Source: Pseudomonas fluorescens (lineage in GTDB: Bacteria > Pseudomonadota > Gammaproteobacteria > Pseudomonadales > Pseudomonadaceae). From it: a DNA stretch of 64,000 nucleotides. The position numbers were made by a program, and so were the translations under genes. The DNA lies in NCBI RefSeq assembly GCF_900215245.1, contig NZ_LT907842.1:806001-870000 (forward strand), written 5' to 3'. The notes under the pieces were generated by a model. The model searched no databases and was not told where the DNA came from. It saw nothing but the letters and a program-made list of their open reading frames with translations. Numbering within the stretch: the stretch's first letter is position 1; each line of letters starts with the position of its first letter. Shown here piece by piece: positions 16,860 to 26,953 of the stretch.

Positions 16860-19700
16860 ATGACGATCAATCTCAGCACCGCCAACGAATTCATCGCCCG
16901 TCATATCGGCCCGCGCCAGGAAGATGAGCAGCACATGCTTGCCAGCCTGGGCTTTGACTCCCTGGAAGCCTTGAGCGCCAGCGTCATTCCGGAAAGCATC
17001 AAGGGCACCAGCGTGCTCGGCCTGGAAGACGGCCTGAGCGAAGCCGAGGCCCTGGCCAAGATCAAGGCCATCGCCGGCAAGAACCAGCTGTTCAAGACCT
17101 ACATCGGCCAGGGTTACTACAACTGCCACACGCCGTCGCCGATCCTGCGCAACCTGCTGGAAAACCCGGCCTGGTACACCGCCTACACCCCGTACCAGCC
17201 AGAGATTTCCCAAGGCCGTCTGGAAGCGCTGCTGAACTTCCAGACCCTGATCAGCGACCTCACCGGCCTGCCGATCGCCAACGCCTCCCTGCTCGATGAA
17301 GCCACCGCCGCTGCCGAAGCCATGACCTTCTGCAAACGCCTGAGCAAGAACAAAGGCAGCAACGCCTTCTTCGCCTCCGTGCACAGCCACCCGCAAACCC
17401 TCGACGTGCTACGCACGCGTGCCGAGCCGCTGGGCATCGATGTGGTGGTGGGCGATGAGCGCGAACTGACCGACGTCAGCCCGTTCTTCGGCGCCCTGCT
17501 GCAATACCCGGCCAGCAACGGTGACGTGTTTGATTACCGCGAGCTGACCGAACGCTTCCACACCGCCAACGCGCTGGTCGCCGTGGCTGCCGACCTGTTG
17601 GCCCTGACCCTGCTGACCCCGCCGGGTGAGTTCGGCGCCGACGTGGCCATCGGCAGCGCGCAACGCTTCGGCGTGCCGCTGGGCTTTGGTGGCCCGCACG
17701 CGGCGTACTTCTCCACCAAGGATGCGTTCAAGCGCGACATGCCGGGCCGTCTGGTCGGGGTGTCCGTTGACCGCTTCGGCAAGCCGGCCCTGCGCCTGGC
17801 CATGCAGACCCGCGAGCAACATATCCGTCGCGAGAAAGCCACCAGCAACATCTGCACCGCCCAGGTACTGCTGGCCAACATCGCCAGCATGTACGCCGTG
17901 TACCACGGTCCTAAAGGACTGACCCAGATCGCTCAGCGCATTCACCAGCTGACCGCGATCCTGGCCAAGGGCTTGACCGCCCTGGGCGTGAAGGTCGAGC
18001 AAGACCATTTCTTCGACACCCTGACCCTCAACACTGGCGCCCACACGGCCGCCCTGCACGACAAGGCCCGCGCCCAGCGCATCAACCTGCGTGTGGTCGA
18101 CGCCCAGCGTCTGGGCCTGTCGGTCGACGAAACCACCACCCAGGCCGATATCGAAACCCTGTGGTCGCTCTTCGCCGATGGCAAAGCCCTGCCGGACTTC
18201 GCCGCTAACGTGGAAAGCACCCTGCCGGCCGCGCTGCTGCGCCAATCGCCGATCCTCAGTCACCCGGTGTTCAACCGTTACCACTCGGAAACCGAGCTGA
18301 TGCGCTACCTGCGCAAGCTGGCCGACAAGGACCTGGCACTGGACCGCACCATGATCCCGCTGGGCTCGTGCACCATGAAACTCAACGCCGCCAGCGAAAT
18401 GATCCCGGTGACCTGGGCCGAGTTCGGTGCCCTGCACCCGTTCGCCCCGGCCGAGCAAAGCGCCGGCTACCTGCAACTGACCTCCGAACTGGAAGCCATG
18501 CTCTGCGCAGCCACCGGTTATGACGCAATCTCACTGCAACCGAACGCCGGTTCCCAAGGCGAGTACGCCGGCCTTCTGGCCATCCGTGCCTACCACCAGA
18601 GCCGTGGCGAAGAACGCCGTGACATCTGCCTGATCCCATCGTCGGCCCACGGCACCAACCCCGCTACCGCCAACATGGCCGGCATGCGCGTGGTTGTCAC
18701 CGCGTGCGACGCACGTGGCAACGTCGACATCGAAGACCTGCGCGCCAAGGCCATCGAGCACCGCGACCACCTCGCGGCACTGATGATCACCTACCCGTCC
18801 ACCCACGGCGTGTTCGAAGAAGGCATCCGCGAAATCTGCGGCATCATTCACGACAACGGCGGCCAGGTGTACATCGACGGCGCCAACATGAACGCGATGG
18901 TCGGCCTGTGCGCACCGGGCAAGTTCGGCGGCGACGTGTCCCACCTGAACCTGCACAAGACCTTCTGCATTCCCCACGGTGGTGGCGGCCCGGGTGTTGG
19001 CCCGATTGGCGTCAAATCGCACCTCACGCCATTCTTGCCTGGCCACGCGGCCATGGAACGCAAGGAAGGCGCGGTGTGCGCGGCGCCCTTCGGCAGCGCG
19101 AGCATCCTGCCGATCACCTGGATGTACATCAGCATGATGGGCGGCGCGGGCCTCAAGCGCGCTTCGCAGTTGGCGATCCTGAATGCCAACTACATTTCCC
19201 GTCGCCTCGAAGAGCACTACCCAGTGCTCTACACCGGCAGCAATGGCCTGGTGGCGCACGAGTGCATCCTGGACCTGCGCCCATTGAAGGACAGCAGCGG
19301 CATCAGCGTTGATGACGTGGCCAAGCGCCTGATCGATTTCGGCTTCCACGCGCCGACCATGTCGTTCCCGGTCGCGGGCACGCTGATGATCGAGCCGACC
19401 GAAAGCGAATCCAAGGAAGAACTGGACCGCTTCTGTGACGCGATGATTGCCATCCGCGAAGAGATCCGCGCGGTGGAAAACGGCACCCTGGACAAGGAAG
19501 ACAACCCCCTGAAAAACGCCCCGCACACCGCGGCCGAACTGGTGGGCGAATGGAGCCACCCGTACAGCCGTGAACAAGCGGTGTACCCGGTTGCGTCGTT
19601 GATCGAAGGCAAGTACTGGCCGCCGGTTGGCCGGGTCGACAACGTGTTTGGCGATCGCAACCTGGTGTGTGCGTGCCCGTCGATCGAGAGCTACGCCTGA
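16860..19700 (+). CDS. gcvP: Glycine dehydrogenase (decarboxylating), P protein
   Basis: A 946-residue PLP enzyme of the usual fused length for proteobacterial P protein. The PLP Lys is at 700 in [15 protein letters not shown]. It decarboxylates glycine and loads the aminomethyl group on lipoyl-GcvH. It starts 10 bases after gcvH with a GAGG-type site. A REPIN separates it from sdaA; no glyA2 gene lies between, unlike in P. aeruginosa. Confidence 0.97.
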   Translation: MTINLSTANEFIARHIGPRQEDEQHMLASLGFDSLEALSASVIPESIKGTSVLGLEDGLSEAEALAKIKAIAGKNQLFKTYIGQGYYNCHTPSPILRNLLENPAWYTAYTPYQPEISQGRLEALLNFQTLISDLTGLPIANASLLDEATAAAEAMTFCKRLSKNKGSNAFFASVHSHPQTLDVLRTRAEPLGIDVVVGDERELTDVSPFFGALLQYPASNGDVFDYRELTERFHTANALVAVAADLLALTLLTPPGEFGADVAIGSAQRFGVPLGFGGPHAAYFSTKDAFKRDMPGRLVGVSVDRFGKPALRLAMQTREQHIRREKATSNICTAQVLLANIASMYAVYHGPKGLTQIAQRIHQLTAILAKGLTALGVKVEQDHFFDTLTLNTGAHTAALHDKARAQRINLRVVDAQRLGLSVDETTTQADIETLWSLFADGKALPDFAANVESTLPAALLRQSPILSHPVFNRYHSETELMRYLRKLADKDLALDRTMIPLGSCTMKLNAASEMIPVTWAEFGALHPFAPAEQSAGYLQLTSELEAMLCAATGYDAISLQPNAGSQGEYAGLLAIRAYHQSRGEERRDICLIPSSAHGTNPATANMAGMRVVVTACDARGNVDIEDLRAKAIEHRDHLAALMITYPSTHGVFEEGIREICGIIHDNGGQVYIDGANMNAMVGLCAPGKFGGDVSHLNLHKTFCIPHGGGGPGVGPIGVKSHLTPFLPGHAAMERKEGAVCAAPFGSASILPITWMYISMMGGAGLKRASQLAILNANYISRRLEEHYPVLYTGSNGLVAHECILDLRPLKDSSGISVDDVAKRLIDFGFHAPTMSFPVAGTLMIEPTESESKEELDRFCDAMIAIREEIRAVENGTLDKEDNPLKNAPHTAAELVGEWSHPYSREQAVYPVASLIEGKYWPPVGRVDNVFGDRNLVCACPSIESYA

Positions 19701-19725
19701 TCTGACTGGAGGGATGCGGTCAAAC

Positions 19726-19816
19726 ATGGGGGAGCGGGCTTGCTCGCGAATGCGGGGGATCAGTCACTGGATGCATCAACTGACACTCCGCTTTCGCGAG
19801 CAAGCCGGCGCCCACA
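19726..19816. repeat. REPIN between gcvP and sdaA
   Basis: An inverted REP pair (GGGAGCGGGCTTGCTCGCG left; CGCGAGCAAGCCGGCGCCCAC right) occupies most of the 162-base gap between gcvP and sdaA, the place where glyA2 lies in P. aeruginosa. Confidence 0.85.
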
Positions 19817-19862
19817 TGTGACCGCGTTCATCCGATAAATAATAAGAAACCGGAGAACAACC

Positions 19863-21239
<1,377 letters not shown>

Positions 21240-21278
21240 CGCCTACAAGCGCGTCCGCACGTTTTTCAGGAGCTGAAC

Positions 21279-22403
21279 ATGTCCACCGAAACCCTGTTGA
21301 AAACCCCATTGCACGCCCTGCACCTCGAACTGGGCGCGCGCATGGTGCCCTTCGCCGGCTACGACATGCCGGTGCAATACCCGCTGGGCGTGATGAAGGA
21401 ACACCTGCACACCCGTGAACACGCCGGGTTGTTCGACGTGTCCCACATGGGCCAGATCCGCCTGACCGGCGCCAATGCCGCCAAAGCCCTGGAAACGCTG
21501 GTACCCGTCGACATCATCGACCTGCCGGTCGGCATGCAGCGCTACGCCATGTTCACCAATGACCAGGGCGGCATTCTCGACGACCTGATGGTGGCCAACC
21601 TGGGTAACGACGAACTGTTCCTGGTGGTCAACGCCGCCTGCAAGGATCAGGACCTGGCGCACCTGCGCCAACATATCGGCGACCAGTGCAGCATTGAGCC
21701 ACTGTTCGAAGAGCGCGCCTTGCTGGCCCTGCAAGGCCCGGCGGCCGTGAAAGTCTTGGCGCGCCTGGCACCTGAAGTGACCAAGATGACGTTCATGCAG
21801 TTCGCCAGCCTGCGCCTGTTGGGCGTGGACTGCTACGTCAGCCGCTCCGGTTACACGGGCGAAGACGGGTTTGAAATCTCGGTGCCGGCCGCCAACGCCG
21901 AAAGCCTTGCGCGCAGCCTGCTGGCCGAAGCCGAAGTACACGCCATCGGCCTGGGCGCCCGCGACTCGCTGCGCCTGGAAGCTGGCCTGTGCCTGTACGG
22001 CCACGACATGAACACCGACACCACCCCCATCGAAGCCAGCCTGCTGTGGGCGATCTCCAAGGCCCGCCGTGCCGACGGCGCACGTGCCGGTGGCTTCCCG
22101 GGTGCCGAGCGCATTTTCAGCCAACAGCAAGCCGGTGTGAGCCGCAAGCGTGTCGGCCTGCTGCCACAGGAACGTACGCCCGTGCGTGAAGGCGCCGAAA
22201 TCGTCGATGAGCACGGCACCGTGATCGGCAGCGTGTGCAGCGGTGGCTTTGGCCCGACGCTGGGCGGCCCGCTTGCCATGGGTTACCTGGACAGCGCATT
22301 TATTGCACTGGACACCGAAGTGTCTGCGTTGGTACGTGGGAAAAAGGTGCCGCTGCGTGTAAGTAAAATGCCATTTGTACCGCAACGTTACTTCCGCGGC
22401 TGA
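21279..22403 (+). CDS. gcvT: Aminomethyltransferase (glycine cleavage T protein)
   Basis: A 374-residue folate-binding enzyme that moves the one-carbon unit from lipoyl-GcvH to tetrahydrofolate and frees ammonia. The N-terminal TPLHALHLELGARMVPFAGY, FDVSHMGQI and the C-terminal barrel (GGPLAMGYL) are typical. CAGGAG precedes ATG 21279. It is the last gene of the operon and is followed by a 12-bp inverted repeat. Confidence 0.95.
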   Translation: MSTETLLKTPLHALHLELGARMVPFAGYDMPVQYPLGVMKEHLHTREHAGLFDVSHMGQIRLTGANAAKALETLVPVDIIDLPVGMQRYAMFTNDQGGILDDLMVANLGNDELFLVVNAACKDQDLAHLRQHIGDQCSIEPLFEERALLALQGPAAVKVLARLAPEVTKMTFMQFASLRLLGVDCYVSRSGYTGEDGFEISVPAANAESLARSLLAEAEVHAIGLGARDSLRLEAGLCLYGHDMNTDTTPIEASLLWAISKARRADGARAGGFPGAERIFSQQQAGVSRKRVGLLPQERTPVREGAEIVDEHGTVIGSVCSGGFGPTLGGPLAMGYLDSAFIALDTEVSALVRGKKVPLRVSKMPFVPQRYFRG

Positions 22404-22424
22404 TTGACTGTTCCTATAAGTAAC

Positions 22425-22463
22425 GCGGTTGCGTTAACGCGCACTAATTTGTAACGCAACCGC
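22425..22463. repeat. 12-bp inverted repeat after gcvT
   Basis: GCGGTTGCGTTA (22425-22436) pairs perfectly with TAACGCAACCGC (22452-22463) around a 15-base loop. There is no U-run after it, so it is either an RNA end structure for gcvT or a protein-binding dyad upstream of the cold-shock gene. Confidence 0.5.
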
Positions 22464-22794
22464 CATAAAAGAGTGCATTGACGATAGTCATTTTAATAGG
22501 CGCAAACCTATAACAAGTGAGCAACGCTATCGAATATGTGGGATCCACTTTTAGTCAACGAAGTGTCATATGGCCGAGCAAAACCTGGGGATTCTCCGGG
22601 GCTTGTTTTTTCCATATTAGTTGACGTAGAGTTTAGCCACTGTGTTTGCATGGGTCGCTTTGAACCTGGACCTGGGCAGTAGCCATAAGTTTGCTACAAC
22701 CCGTTCGACGTCTCTTACTTTCCTGCAACCCAGCCCAGTACTCTTTCATGTGAAAGGGGCTGTCATTAATTTTTAGCGTCAAAGGAAATAAGAA
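22464..22794 (+). other. Long leader/promoter region of the cold-shock gene
   Basis: 331 bases with no gene. Cold-shock genes often have long structured 5' leaders, and the last 150 bases have short local repeats such as CTTTCATGTGAAAG (22742-22755), a near-perfect dyad. I could not fix a promoter. AAAGGAAAT at 22780-22788 is the ribosome site for the gene at 22795. Confidence 0.5.
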
Positions 22795-23007
22795 ATGTCG
22801 AATCGTCAGAGCGGTACCGTCAAGTGGTTTAACGACGAGAAAGGGTTTGGTTTTATCACTCCAGAAAGCGGTCCGGATCTGTTCGTGCATTTCCGCGCTA
22901 TTCAGGGCAATGGCTTCAAGAGCCTGAAAGAAGGCCAGAAAGTGTCTTTCATCGCCGTGCAAGGCCAGAAAGGCATGCAGGCTGACGAAGTACAAGCAGA
23001 AGGCTGA
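22795..23007 (+). CDS. CspA-family cold-shock protein
   Basis: A 70-residue single cold-shock domain with both RNA-binding motifs, [12 protein letters not shown] (RNP1) and DLFVHFRAI (RNP2). These five-strand barrel proteins bind single-stranded RNA/DNA and act as RNA chaperones. AAAGGA precedes the ATG by six bases. It is alone between a long leader and a strong terminator, so it is monocistronic. Which Csp paralogue this is (for instance CapB) cannot be set from sequence alone. Confidence 0.95.
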   Translation: MSNRQSGTVKWFNDEKGFGFITPESGPDLFVHFRAIQGNGFKSLKEGQKVSFIAVQGQKGMQADEVQAEG

Positions 23008-23020
23008 TCCTTACTGCGAC

Positions 23021-23055
23021 AAAAAGCCCCTGATGGTGACATCAGGGGCTTTTTT
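23021..23055 (+). terminator. Intrinsic terminator after the cold-shock gene
   Basis: AAAAGCCCCTGAT pairs perfectly with ATCAGGGGCTTTT, with a six-base loop and a run of six T, 14 bases after the stop. Confidence 0.95.
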
Positions 23056-23101
23056 ATGTGCGTTTGCTCGTAAAATGGCTTTTTTCTCAAGAGAGACGGC
23101 C

Positions 23102-23590
23102 ATGCCCAAACCTTTGTTGAGCCCCCAAGGCGAATTCCCCGCCGTTGGCCTGGGCCGTCGTCTGGCAGCGATGTTCTATGACTTCCTGTTGTGCACCGCG
23201 CTGCTGATCGTCACCGCGTTTATCTACAAGCTGGTGTGGATGGCGTTTATCGGCGAAGCCAGGATGCGCACGCTCACCGAGTCCGGCGCGCTGGACGGCG
23301 ACCCGCTGCTGTCAACGATTCTGTTTTTTGTGCTGTTTGGTTTTTTCGCCATGTTCTGGACTTATTCAGGGCAGACCCTGGGCATGCAAGTGTGGGGCGT
23401 GCGCGTGCAGAACGCTGACGGTTCGCGGATCAGCCTGTGGCAAGCGCTGCTGCGGTTCGTGGTGTCGATTGCGTCATGGTTGTGTGTGGGGCTGGGGTTT
23501 ATCTGGTCGCTGTTTGATAAACAGAAACGCAGCTGGCATGACATTTATTCGGATACCCAACTGGTGCGGATTCCGAAGCAGAAGAAATAA
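23102..23590 (+). CDS. RDD family membrane protein
   Basis: A 162-residue inner-membrane protein with an RDD-type domain: GLGRRLAAMFYDFLL near the N-terminus (the RDD signature is here RLAAMFYD), three membrane helices, and a C-terminal WHDIYSDTQLV. The RDD family has been linked to ion or Na+ transport in a few species, but most members have no known role. ATG 23102 is chosen since the conserved part starts there; the extension to 23033 overlaps the terminator of the previous gene. A REPIN follows. Confidence 0.82.
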   Translation: MPKPLLSPQGEFPAVGLGRRLAAMFYDFLLCTALLIVTAFIYKLVWMAFIGEARMRTLTESGALDGDPLLSTILFFVLFGFFAMFWTYSGQTLGMQVWGVRVQNADGSRISLWQALLRFVVSIASWLCVGLGFIWSLFDKQKRSWHDIYSDTQLVRIPKQKK

Positions 23591-23613
23591 ACGCTGAATA
23601 GTGGAGGTTCAAA

Positions 23614-23702
23614 TGTGGGAGCGGGCTTGCTCGCGAATGCGCAGTGTCAGTTGATATATCTGGTGTCTGAACTACCGCATTCGCGAGCAAGCCCGCTCCC
23701 AC
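23614..23702. repeat. REPIN between RDD gene and nadA
   Basis: A well-kept inverted pair: GTGGGAGCGGGCTTGCTCGC at the left and GCGAGCAAGCCCGCTCCCAC at the right are exact reverse complements. It sits between convergent genes. Confidence 0.92.
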
Positions 23703-23728
23703 AATTTTGACCGTATTTACAGCTTGGG

Positions 23729-24787
23729 TCAGGCGTTGCCGGCGAGCTTCAAGCGCGCAGCCTGGGTGAAATCCAGCATGCGCTTGAGCGGGCGCACGGC
23801 ATGCGGGATCACTGACGGCTCAACGAAGATCTCGTTACTGCCCTCACGCAGGCACTGCAGCGTGCGCTCCAGCGTGTTCATCGCCATCCACGGGCAATGC
23901 GCGCAACTGCGGCACGCCGCGCCGTTGCCGGCAGTAGGCGCCTCAATGAAGACTTTATCCGGGCACAACTGCTGCATCTTGTAGAAGATGCCGCGGTCGG
24001 TCGCCACGATGAACGTCTTGTTCGGCAAACGCTGTGCGGCGGCAATCAGTTGGCTGGTGGAGCCCACCGCGTCCGCCAGCTCGATCACCGAGGTCGGCGA
24101 CTCTGGGTGCACCAGAATCGCCGCGTCCGGGTAGAGTGCCTTCATGTCTTCAAGCTGCTTGGACTTGAACTCCTCGTGGACGATGCACGCCCCGTCCCAC
24201 AGCAACATATCCGCACCGGTCTGGCGCTGGATGTAGGTGCCCAGGTGCTTGTCCGGGCCCCAGATAATCGTTTCGCCGTTGTCCATCAGGCTTTCGACGA
24301 TTTCCAGTGCGCAGCTGGAGGTCACGACCCAATCCGCCCGGGCTTTGACCGCCGCCGAGGTGTTGGCGTAAACCACCACGGTGCGCTCGGGATGCTGGTC
24401 GCAGAACGCCGAGAACTCCTCCACCGGGCAACCCAGGTCCAGCGAGCACGTGGCTTCCAGGGTGGGCATGAGGATGCGTTTTTCGGGGGTGAGGATTTTG
24501 GCGGTCTCGCCCATGAAACGCACACCGGCAACCAACACGGTCTTGGCCGGGTGGGCAGCGCCGAAGCGGGCCATTTCCAGGGAGTCGGAGACACAGCCGC
24601 CGGTTTCTTCGGCCAGGGCCTGAATCACCGGGTCGCAATAAAAGTGGGCAACCAGCACCGCGTCTTGAGCCTTGAGCTCGGCGGCGATGGCGACACGCAG
24701 GCTCGCCTCTTCTTCGGCGCTGAGGGCCTTGGGCTGCTTGGCGTCGAGGTGAGCTTGAACCAGTAGGCGTTCGGAAATTTGCGTCAT
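23729..24787 (-). CDS. nadA: Quinolinate synthase A
   Basis: A 352-residue [4Fe-4S] enzyme that condenses iminoaspartate with dihydroxyacetone phosphate to quinolinate in NAD synthesis. Cluster-type Cys motifs are in [21 protein letters not shown] and [16 protein letters not shown] 24787 is the family start ([14 protein letters not shown]); the longer frame to 24889 lacks similarity. It is transcribed alone toward the REPIN. Confidence 0.96.
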   Translation of the reverse strand: MTQISERLLVQAHLDAKQPKALSAEEEASLRVAIAAELKAQDAVLVAHFYCDPVIQALAEETGGCVSDSLEMARFGAAHPAKTVLVAGVRFMGETAKILTPEKRILMPTLEATCSLDLGCPVEEFSAFCDQHPERTVVVYANTSAAVKARADWVVTSSCALEIVESLMDNGETIIWGPDKHLGTYIQRQTGADMLLWDGACIVHEEFKSKQLEDMKALYPDAAILVHPESPTSVIELADAVGSTSQLIAAAQRLPNKTFIVATDRGIFYKMQQLCPDKVFIEAPTAGNGAACRSCAHCPWMAMNTLERTLQCLREGSNEIFVEPSVIPHAVRPLKRMLDFTQAARLKLAGNA

Positions 24788-24968
24788 GTTCGCAAGACCT
24801 GCAAGCGCAGTTGCGCGAAAGTCGAGTGTACCACCGGCTCTGGAGCCCTTCGGGCGCCGCCGGACGAAGTGATTGTGTTCATCAAGCACGGGTGAAGCTG
24901 CGCAAGGCTACAGAATATCGAATGGATTCAAAAGCCTAATCTGGCATTCCCGGGTGCGTCTGTCGGGC

Positions 24969-25007
24969 AAAAAAAACGGGAAACCCAACGCAAGGGTTTC
25001 CCGTTTT
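24969..25007 (-). terminator. Intrinsic terminator of the 525-aa protein gene
   Basis: On the minus strand AAAACGGGAAACCC pairs with GGGTTTCCCGTTTT (14 bp, seven-base loop) and is followed by a T run, 11 bases after the stop at 25018. Confidence 0.9.
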
Positions 25008-25017
25008 CCAACCGGTG

Positions 25018-26595
25018 TCAGCGCTGCAGTGCGGCAGGGTCTTGCTGCAGCATCACCGAGTCATGCATGCTCGCCAACGCATCCTTTAGCGTTGACGGCT
25101 CCAGCGCATCCTTGGATTTTTTGCTTGCCTGGGCCGCGTGCTCAAGCAGCGCCAGGTAATCGCGCTTGGATGCGCCCTCCTTCGGCACCACCGTGTCCTC
25201 AACCAGCTTGGCCATCACATACTTCTGCGTATGGGTGCTCTGTACAGCCGTCTGCGAGACTGACGCGCTGGCCAGTTGGCCGTCTTTATAGGCGAAGCTT
25301 GCCGTACTGCTGGCCTTGTCCTGCACTTGCACATACAGGTAATTCTGCGATTCACGGTTGCCGTCCAAAACCGGTGGTTTACCGCCATTGAGGCTTGTGT
25401 GGAAACTCGCAGAAAGCGCCGACTGCTGGTGCTGGGTAACACTGCGATCTGCGCTACTGCGACCGTTGACCTGGGTCTTCTGCGACACGGTGTAGGAAAA
25501 ACTGTCGACTTCCGACGGGCGCATTGGGTTGCTAGCGTCCACAGACTGTTTGATCGAAGCTTTGAAATCAGCCAGGCCAGTCAACAGGCCTTTGTCGCTG
25601 GGGTTGTTGCTCAGGGCGACTGGAGCGGTAACACCTTGTGGATAGTTGCTGTTCATGGCGCTGAACGCATCTTTGAACATCGCCATCAGGTCCGCATCCG
25701 CACTGCCGCGTTGCGCCACCCGGTCAAATTGGGCCAGGTAGGTTTTCAGCGCCTTGGCTTGCTGTTTAGAATCGCCGAGGATTGCCGCGTTTTTGAGGTC
25801 GACGGCCAGGTCAATGTTACCGGCCGGGCCACTCATGCGCGTGGTACGGCTCTGACTGTCGGCGTGGAAAGCCAGGCTAACGTCCTTGCCATCAAGGGCC
25901 TTGAGGCTGGCATTGAGGTCGACGGAAGCCAGCACCTGGGTATCAAACTGGGTCAACTTGCTCAGGTCGAGCTTGGGCGGCACGGCGGTCAGCCCGTCCA
26001 CCGAGGCTTGGAAGGCACTGCCCAATTGGCCGACGGCCTTGAGTTCATCAGCCGTCAAGTCGCCGCCCTCTACGGTGGCCTGCACGCCCAAGCCATCCTT
26101 CTGGCTGGACAGGCTGAAGGTGACGGTCTTGCCGCTGGCGGTCTTGATGCTCAGGCTGACCTGGTTGTCGGCCTTGTTGTGCAGCAGCGTCTGGTCGGTC
26201 TTGATCGCGCCGGCATCCCCGGCCCGGGCTGCCGTTGTATTGAGCACGGACTGTGAAATACCGACGCCGCCGCCCTGGGTAAATTGATCCACCAACGCCG
26301 CGCCCAGGCCGCTGTAGCGACTCGCCGTGGAGATCGAATTAAAGCGGCTGTTGATGGCGTTGGTAACGGCATCCTGGCTGCTGTTTTCCCAGGCCCGCAG
26401 CGTTTCCTGGCCGGGCAACTGCCCGTCTCGAGAGTAGATATCGACGACATCGGCCGCAGGACTACCGAGACTGACCAGCGAAGACGGCCGAACCGGTGAG
26501 ACATCGACGGTATTCGCCACGGCGGCCGGCAAAGGCGTCGCGGCCGCGCGAACGATGAGGGGATGGGTAGCGATGATAGGCGTTAGCGTCGTCAT
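25018..26595 (-). CDS. Uncharacterised 525-residue protein (DUF5610-like segment)
   Basis: A 525-residue soluble-looking protein with no signal peptide or membrane helix, low in Cys, and rich in Ser, Ala, Asp, Gln and Lys. The segment around 140-190 (VSLSIKTASGKTVTFSLSS then GGDLTADELKAVGQL) resembles the beta-strand pattern of DUF5610-like Pseudomonas proteins, which are often near flagellar or secreted proteins. The C-terminus (about 460-525) is helical. A good terminator follows and it is monocistronic. I do not recognise a catalytic motif. It could be an exported protein using a non-classical route, but nothing here proves this. Confidence 0.6.
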   Translation of the reverse strand: MTTLTPIIATHPLIVRAAATPLPAAVANTVDVSPVRPSSLVSLGSPAADVVDIYSRDGQLPGQETLRAWENSSQDAVTNAINSRFNSISTASRYSGLGAALVDQFTQGGGVGISQSVLNTTAARAGDAGAIKTDQTLLHNKADNQVSLSIKTASGKTVTFSLSSQKDGLGVQATVEGGDLTADELKAVGQLGSAFQASVDGLTAVPPKLDLSKLTQFDTQVLASVDLNASLKALDGKDVSLAFHADSQSRTTRMSGPAGNIDLAVDLKNAAILGDSKQQAKALKTYLAQFDRVAQRGSADADLMAMFKDAFSAMNSNYPQGVTAPVALSNNPSDKGLLTGLADFKASIKQSVDASNPMRPSEVDSFSYTVSQKTQVNGRSSADRSVTQHQQSALSASFHTSLNGGKPPVLDGNRESQNYLYVQVQDKASSTASFAYKDGQLASASVSQTAVQSTHTQKYVMAKLVEDTVVPKEGASKRDYLALLEHAAQASKKSKDALEPSTLKDALASMHDSVMLQQDPAALQR

Positions 26596-26953
26596 GACAG
26601 TCCGTGTCTTGAAAGCTGAGTAGCTTTCAATTTAACCAACACGTGACGGGATTGACAGCATTGAAGCCAAAATGATGACCAACGCGTGCTGCCAAAAAAC
26701 TGGCTTTTTGCCGTATTGCGCAAGTCAGAACCGGTAAGTCACCGAACCACCAAAACCATTGGCTTTGTCTTCATGCCAGGCATCGTAAGTCAATGTTAAT
26801 GCGGGTTGGGTCTGGCGAACCTTGATAGGTTGGTTTTTCAAGCCCGCCAACGGTTTATTGTGCACGTGCCGGTGCAATTACGCTGAACTCGCTGGTGGGA
26901 TAGTTATCGTAATGACATGATAAAGTCCATTCAACATATTCGGTCAGATCCAA
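26596..26953. other. Intergenic region between the 525-aa gene and the hybrid kinase
   Basis: 358 bases holding the divergent promoters of two genes and, on the minus strand, a 50-codon fragment that ends like an outer-membrane protein (see 26725-26877). No complete gene or convincing promoter was found. Confidence 0.5.
26725..26877 (-). pseudogene. Possible 3' remnant of an outer-membrane beta-barrel gene
   Basis: An open frame of 50 codons without a plausible start, closed by TGA at 26725-26727, ends ALTLTYDAWHEDKANG then FGGSVTYRF. An amphipathic final strand with a C-terminal Phe is the recognition signature of outer-membrane barrels. The frame is closed upstream by TAA at 26878-26880. 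It looks like the last barrel strands left after a deletion. The parent family cannot be told, and chance is not excluded. Confidence 0.4.

Noticed and set aside
22570..22615. Intrinsic terminator before the cold-shock leader
   Set aside because: A T run follows a GGGG-rich stretch, but the arms do not pair well.
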